9,779 nucleotides of DNA from Bacteroidota bacterium. Lineage in GTDB: Bacteria; Bacteroidota; Bacteroidia; UBA8524. Both the position numbers and the translations under genes were made by a program. The notes beneath the pieces were generated by a model. The model did not search any database, was not told the origin of the DNA, and worked only from the letters and a program-made list of their open reading frames with translations. Positions 6,860-9,779 of this stretch are shown in pieces; the stretch's first letter is position 1; each line of letters begins with the position of its first letter. Where the stretch lies: the NCBI GenBank assembly GCA_003531115.1, contig DQHT01000148.1, forward strand, positions 1-9,779. Reading direction: 5' to 3'.

Positions 6860-6946
6860 ATGCAGTGGGAGATCTGGTTTTGGTTAACCGTCATTGTGGG
6901 ATTGGCGGCAACGGTATTACTGACATTGTTCTATCGTCGTGATTAA
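6860..6946 (+). CDS. 28-residue single-span membrane peptide
   Basis: ATG at 6860 starts an ORF of 28 codons ending in TAA (6944-6946). The peptide begins MQWEIWFW, continues with about 18 hydrophobic residues (LTVIVGLAATVLLTLF) and ends YRRD. This is a typical single transmembrane helix, with a basic end likely in the cytoplasm. AGG three bases before the ATG is a weak ribosome site. The kinase ATG follows 24 bases after the stop, so the two are probably co-transcribed. Size and place between a sigma-54 regulator and a HAMP kinase recall KdpF, the small subunit of the Kdp potassium pump, but the sequence lacks a clear KdpF signature and kdpABC is absent. It could also be an unrelated small membrane regulator of the kinase. 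I do not recognise it. Confidence 0.55.
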   Translation: MQWEIWFWLTVIVGLAATVLLTLFYRRD

Positions 6947-6970
6947 TACTTTTTCTACTATCTTTTGCCC

Positions 6971-8815
6971 ATGAAATGGGGCTTTCCTGATTTTAGCATC
7001 AAAACACGTATCCAGCTGGGAGTCTCAACCTTCCTGCTGGTTATCGTTGTGCTCGGTTCTGCCAGTATTTATTACCTCCGGGTTATCCAGAAAAATGCAG
7101 AATCCATCTTTACACGCAACTACGCCATTCTTGAAAAAAGCGAACGTTTTGCGCATTACTCTCATCAATTCCGGGTAAACTGGATCTATTTCGCCTCCGG
7201 ACTCGACAACAGCCAAACCGCCATTAAAAAATTATATACCGGCATTTATGAGGTCGACTCCATCCTGATCAATCAACGTTATCTGGCCAATGGCGAGGTT
7301 GAACCGGAGTTGATGGATTCCGTACGTATTGCCCTCGATAAATTCAAACTCGATTTTAAACAAAGCCGCTTTGTGGGAACCTTTGATACCACTGCGGTCA
7401 GTGCCGAAATATTTGCCGACCTCGACCGTATGATCGAGGTGAATGAACGGCTGGCTAACGTGCTTCGAAAGGACGTGATGAGTCGTTATGAAAAAACAAA
7501 ACTTACCGTAAATCAGGTGATCACGAGCATGGTGATCCTCTCCGTGAGTTTGTCGGCTCTCGGATTTCTTCTGCTTTGGCTGATCCCAAGGTATATCGTG
7601 GGTCCGCTGAATGAGTTGGCGGTTCGTATTACACGTATCGGAGACAAAGACTTTAGCCAGCGCATGAAAGGCTTAAACAAGAGCGATGAGTTTGGTATGC
7701 TGGCAACCGCCTTCAACCGCATGGCTGATCAGTTGAATACCTACGAGCAGATGAACATCACCGAAATGGTGAAGGAAAAAAAACGGATCGAGACCATCAT
7801 CGACCATTTGAATGAGGCGATCATGGTTACCGATGAGACCAATGCGGTGATATGGATGAACGAACAAGCCGAAACTTTATTCGGACTGCCCCGCCAGGCT
7901 ATTTTGGGCATGAAGCTGAATGAGATCCGCCCTGTTAATTTCAGCGAAGAAGCCCTTTTGTCGCGCCCCAATGAACAGGGAGCCAGTCTTTTTAATTTTA
8001 GTGCTCAGATCGGTAACCGTACCAAATATTATCACAAAGAAGAGGTAAGTGTTGGTACTTCGCTCGAATCAAACAACGGCATATCAGCCGGAAAGGTCAT
8101 CATCTTCTACGATATTACCGACTTCAGGGAGCTGGATATTGCCAAAACAAATTTTATGGCCACCCTGTCACACCAGTTTAAGACCCCGATTTCGGCCATG
8201 AATATTAGTCTGGACCTCTTACACAATCCAAAGCTGGGCAAACTGAATGAAGAGCAGGAGAAACTGGTGACTACCTTAAAAACACAAAACGGACGCCTCC
8301 TGGGCATGGTGAATGAACTGCTCGATCTGGGACAGATAGAAACCGGAAAAATTCGGCTTTTAAGAGAAGAGATCACGGCTGAGGAGTTGGTAAATCATAG
8401 TTTGTCGACCATTCAGGCAATCCTGGAAAACCGGGAACTCAGTGTTGACAAACAGTATGAAAAGGGACTACCTGAGTTGGAAGTAGATCTGGAGAAGATC
8501 ACCTGGGTGCTCAATAACCTGCTCACCAACGCGGCCAGGTATTCGCCCAAAAAAGGACATATTTACCTGAGTGTGAGCAAGGAAAAGGGCTTTTTACGTT
8601 TTAGCGTCCGCGATGAAGGTCCCGGAATAGAGGAAGACCTGATGGCCCGGATTTTTGAAAAATACCAGCGTAACAAATTCGACAAAACCAAAGGTACCGG
8701 ACTCGGACTCGCTATTGCCCGCGAAATCATCGAAGCACATAAAGGGAAAATTACGGTGGAAAGTGAACTTGGAAAGGGAAGTACCTTTACGTTTACCCTG
8801 CCTTATTCTTCGTAA
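6971..8815 (+). CDS. Membrane sensor histidine kinase with HAMP and PAS domains
   Basis: The 614-residue kinase starts best at ATG 6971; an in-frame TTG two codons upstream is less likely. Domains: a membrane span at about 16-36; a periplasmic helical sensor region of about 145 residues with no motif I recognise; a second span at about 185-206; HAMP (about 207-258, with GPLNEL and [13 protein letters not shown]); PAS (about 270-385); HisKA with SHQFKTP, phospho-acceptor His401; HATPase_c with NNLLTNA (515-521), DEGPGI (548-553) and GTGLGLAI (575-582). The residue after His401 is Gln (codon CAG) where most HisKA kinases have Glu or Asp, while Thr405 is kept. The likely partner is the NtrC-type regulator upstream on the same strand. 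The build resembles HAMP kinases found beside kdpD in Bacteroidota kdp loci, but this is recollection, not proof. Its 3' end overlaps era by 13 bases. Confidence 0.94.
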   Translation: MKWGFPDFSIKTRIQLGVSTFLLVIVVLGSASIYYLRVIQKNAESIFTRNYAILEKSERFAHYSHQFRVNWIYFASGLDNSQTAIKKLYTGIYEVDSILINQRYLANGEVEPELMDSVRIALDKFKLDFKQSRFVGTFDTTAVSAEIFADLDRMIEVNERLANVLRKDVMSRYEKTKLTVNQVITSMVILSVSLSALGFLLLWLIPRYIVGPLNELAVRITRIGDKDFSQRMKGLNKSDEFGMLATAFNRMADQLNTYEQMNITEMVKEKKRIETIIDHLNEAIMVTDETNAVIWMNEQAETLFGLPRQAILGMKLNEIRPVNFSEEALLSRPNEQGASLFNFSAQIGNRTKYYHKEEVSVGTSLESNNGISAGKVIIFYDITDFRELDIAKTNFMATLSHQFKTPISAMNISLDLLHNPKLGKLNEEQEKLVTTLKTQNGRLLGMVNELLDLGQIETGKIRLLREEITAEELVNHSLSTIQAILENRELSVDKQYEKGLPELEVDLEKITWVLNNLLTNAARYSPKKGHIYLSVSKEKGFLRFSVRDEGPGIEEDLMARIFEKYQRNKFDKTKGTGLGLAIAREIIEAHKGKITVESELGKGSTFTFTLPYSS

Positions 8816-9684
8816 CCGAATTCTTTGAGCAGTTTATCGTCGTTGCGCCAGTTCTCTTTGACCTTAACAAACAGTTCAAGATAAACCTGCTTTTTAAAGA
8901 GGTTTTCAAGGTCCTGTCGCGCTGCTGAGCCCGTGTTTTTCAGTGCAACACCTTTGTTTCCGATCACAATGCCTTTTTGCGAATCGCGTTCTACCATGAT
9001 ATCCGCCTGGATCTTGATGAGTTTATCGCCTTCTTTAAAGCTGTTCACCACCACCTGGCAGGAGTAGGGTATTTCCTTTTTATAGCGCTGGAAGATCTTT
9101 TCGCGGATGATCTCAGAAGAAAGGAAGCGGTCGCTTTTGTCAGTATACTGGTCTTTGTCGAAATACGGCGGACTCTCCGGCAACATGGAGACCAACATGT
9201 TTTTAAGCTCTGTTGTATTGAATTTATTCAATGCAGAAACCGGGATAATGGTATCGGTGATGTTCTTTTCTTTCCAATGATCGATAAGGCTTTGTACAGC
9301 CGCCTGTTCGAGCTGATCAATTTTATTGAGGATGAGGATAAGGGGTTGTTTGATCCTTTTCAGTCGTTTTTCCACCTCTTCGCCGAGTTCACGCTGTCCA
9401 ACTTCGAGGATAAGCAGCACCACGTCGCCATCAACGATACTTTCATCCACATAATGCATCATGGATTCCTGCAGTTTGTAGGCCGGGTCAATGATCCCGG
9501 GGGTATCTGAGAGGACCATCTGGTAGTCGTCGCCATTGATAATCCCGAATATCCGGTGCCGGGTAGTCTGGGCTTTAGGCGTAGTAATGGCCATCTTATG
9601 CCCCATCATGGCATTGAGTAAGGTCGATTTTCCTACGTTGGGTTTGCCGATGATGCTGATATAACCTGCCCGGTGTTTGCTCAT
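8803..9684 (-). CDS. era: GTPase Era, 16S rRNA-binding ribosome assembly factor
   Basis: Era binds the 3' end of 16S rRNA and helps 30S subunit maturation, coupling it to growth; it acts in the cytosol and at the inner membrane. At 293 residues it has the normal length. The GTPase domain shows G1 GKPNVGKST (13-21), switch Thr40/Thr41 in AQTTRHR, G3 DTPG (60-63), G4 NKID (120-123) and G5 SAL (150-152). The C-terminal KH RNA-binding domain contains [20 protein letters not shown] (239-258), whose GNKG is the GxxG loop. ATG 9684 places G1 at the usual distance from the N-terminus. A candidate promoter lies just upstream, divergent from the tRNA promoter. The 3' end overlaps the HAMP kinase gene tail-to-tail, so any terminator must lie within that gene. 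Confidence 0.98.
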   Translation of the reverse strand: MSKHRAGYISIIGKPNVGKSTLLNAMMGHKMAITTPKAQTTRHRIFGIINGDDYQMVLSDTPGIIDPAYKLQESMMHYVDESIVDGDVVLLILEVGQRELGEEVEKRLKRIKQPLILILNKIDQLEQAAVQSLIDHWKEKNITDTIIPVSALNKFNTTELKNMLVSMLPESPPYFDKDQYTDKSDRFLSSEIIREKIFQRYKKEIPYSCQVVVNSFKEGDKLIKIQADIMVERDSQKGIVIGNKGVALKNTGSAARQDLENLFKKQVYLELFVKVKENWRNDDKLLKEFGYEE

Positions 9685-9697
9685 TTATGAAGTTTTA

Positions 9698-9728
9698 TTT
9701 GTAGTGCAAAGAAAGAGTATTATATTTG
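9698..9728 (+). promoter_or_regulatory. Bacteroidota-type promoter of the tRNA gene
   Basis: TTTG (9698-9701), a 19-base spacer and TATATTTG (9721-9728) match the Bacteroidota promoter TTTG-N19-TAnnTTTG at every fixed position. Transcription would begin around 9733-9735, giving a precursor leader of about 20 bases before the tRNA. TCCC-AAAA-GGGA (9732-9743) lies at the start of that leader. This is the best promoter in the window. Confidence 0.8.
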
Positions 9729-9732
9729 CACT
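9703..9732. repeat. Inverted repeat AGTGCAAA/TTTGCACT spanning divergent promoters
   Basis: AGTGCAAA (9703-9710) and TTTGCACT (9725-9732) are perfect reverse complements with 14 bases between them and centres 22 bases apart. The TTTG within each arm is the 3' half of the -7 box of the promoter on that strand. The symmetry may reflect two similar promoters facing each other or an operator controlling both. Confidence 0.65.
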
Positions 9733-9738
9733 CCCAAA
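9707..9738 (-). promoter_or_regulatory. Candidate promoter of era
   Basis: On the minus strand TTTG (9738-9735), a 20-base spacer and TTTCTTTG (9714-9707) fit the Bacteroidota promoter with one mismatch (T for A at the second base of the -7 box). Transcription would begin near 9701, leaving about 17 bases of leader before the era ATG. It overlaps the tRNA promoter on the other strand. Confidence 0.5.
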
Positions 9739-9753
9739 AGGGAAACACAACAG

Positions 9754-9779
9754 TGCGGGATGGAGCAGTGGTAGCTCGT
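9754..9779 (+). tRNA. 5' part of a tRNA, probably initiator tRNA-Met
   Basis: The window ends inside this gene. Visible are the 5' acceptor strand TGCGGGA (9754-9760), T8 and G9, and the complete D arm, GAGC-AGTGGTA-GCTC, followed by GT. GCGGGATGGAGCAGTGGTAG is what I expect of Bacteroidota initiator tRNA-Met, but the anticodon is beyond the edge, so identity is inferred. The first base is T by this folding. Confidence 0.85.

Noticed and set aside
6965..6970. TTG start for the HAMP kinase
   Set aside because: ATG two codons later is a better start, and no ribosome site favours the TTG.
8977..9510. 177-codon plus-strand ORF
   Set aside because: It is antisense to era, whose G motifs and KH domain are unmistakable.

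Overview
The window looks like chromosomal DNA from a member of the Bacteroidota. Three things point there. Shine-Dalgarno sequences are mostly absent, with A/T-rich DNA before the start codons. Core promoters fit the Bacteroidota pattern (TTTG, about 19 bases, TAnnTTTG), most clearly in front of the tRNA at the right edge. The gene types also fit: a eukaryote-like P5C dehydrogenase, multidomain hybrid kinases and sigma-54 response regulators. I cannot name a genus.

Layout from left to right: (1) the 3' end of the proline-catabolism gene for L-glutamate gamma-semialdehyde (P5C) dehydrogenase, plus strand; (2) an inverted heptanucleotide-repeat element between convergent genes; (3) a membrane-anchored di-heme cytochrome c, minus strand, with a candidate promoter; (4) a second heptanucleotide array sharing a GGAACTT tag with the first, running into the 3' end of (5) a 1039-residue hybrid sensor kinase (PilJ/NarX-like sensor, PAS, GAF-like, HisKA, HATPase, two receivers), minus strand; (6) a divergent NtrC-type sigma-54 response regulator, plus strand; (7) a 361-base interval rich in dyads, short direct repeats, a short possible leader ORF and a strong long-armed hairpin with a T-run; (8) an unlisted 28-codon single-span membrane peptide; (9) a HAMP/PAS sensor kinase; (10) the GTPase gene era on the minus strand, overlapping the kinase tail-to-tail by 13 bases; (11) a compact divergent promoter region and the first 26 bases of a tRNA, probably initiator tRNA-Met.

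The core is a signalling cluster. One NtrC-type regulator lies between a divergent hybrid kinase and a co-directional membrane kinase, so either or both kinases could phosphorylate it. The regulator, small membrane peptide and HAMP kinase order recalls Bacteroidota kdp potassium-transport loci, but no kdpA, kdpB or kdpC is present, so that link is only a hypothesis. The most unusual DNA is the 6499-6859 interval and the symmetric era/tRNA promoter region. I see no CRISPR array, insertion sequence, phage gene or recognised defence system.
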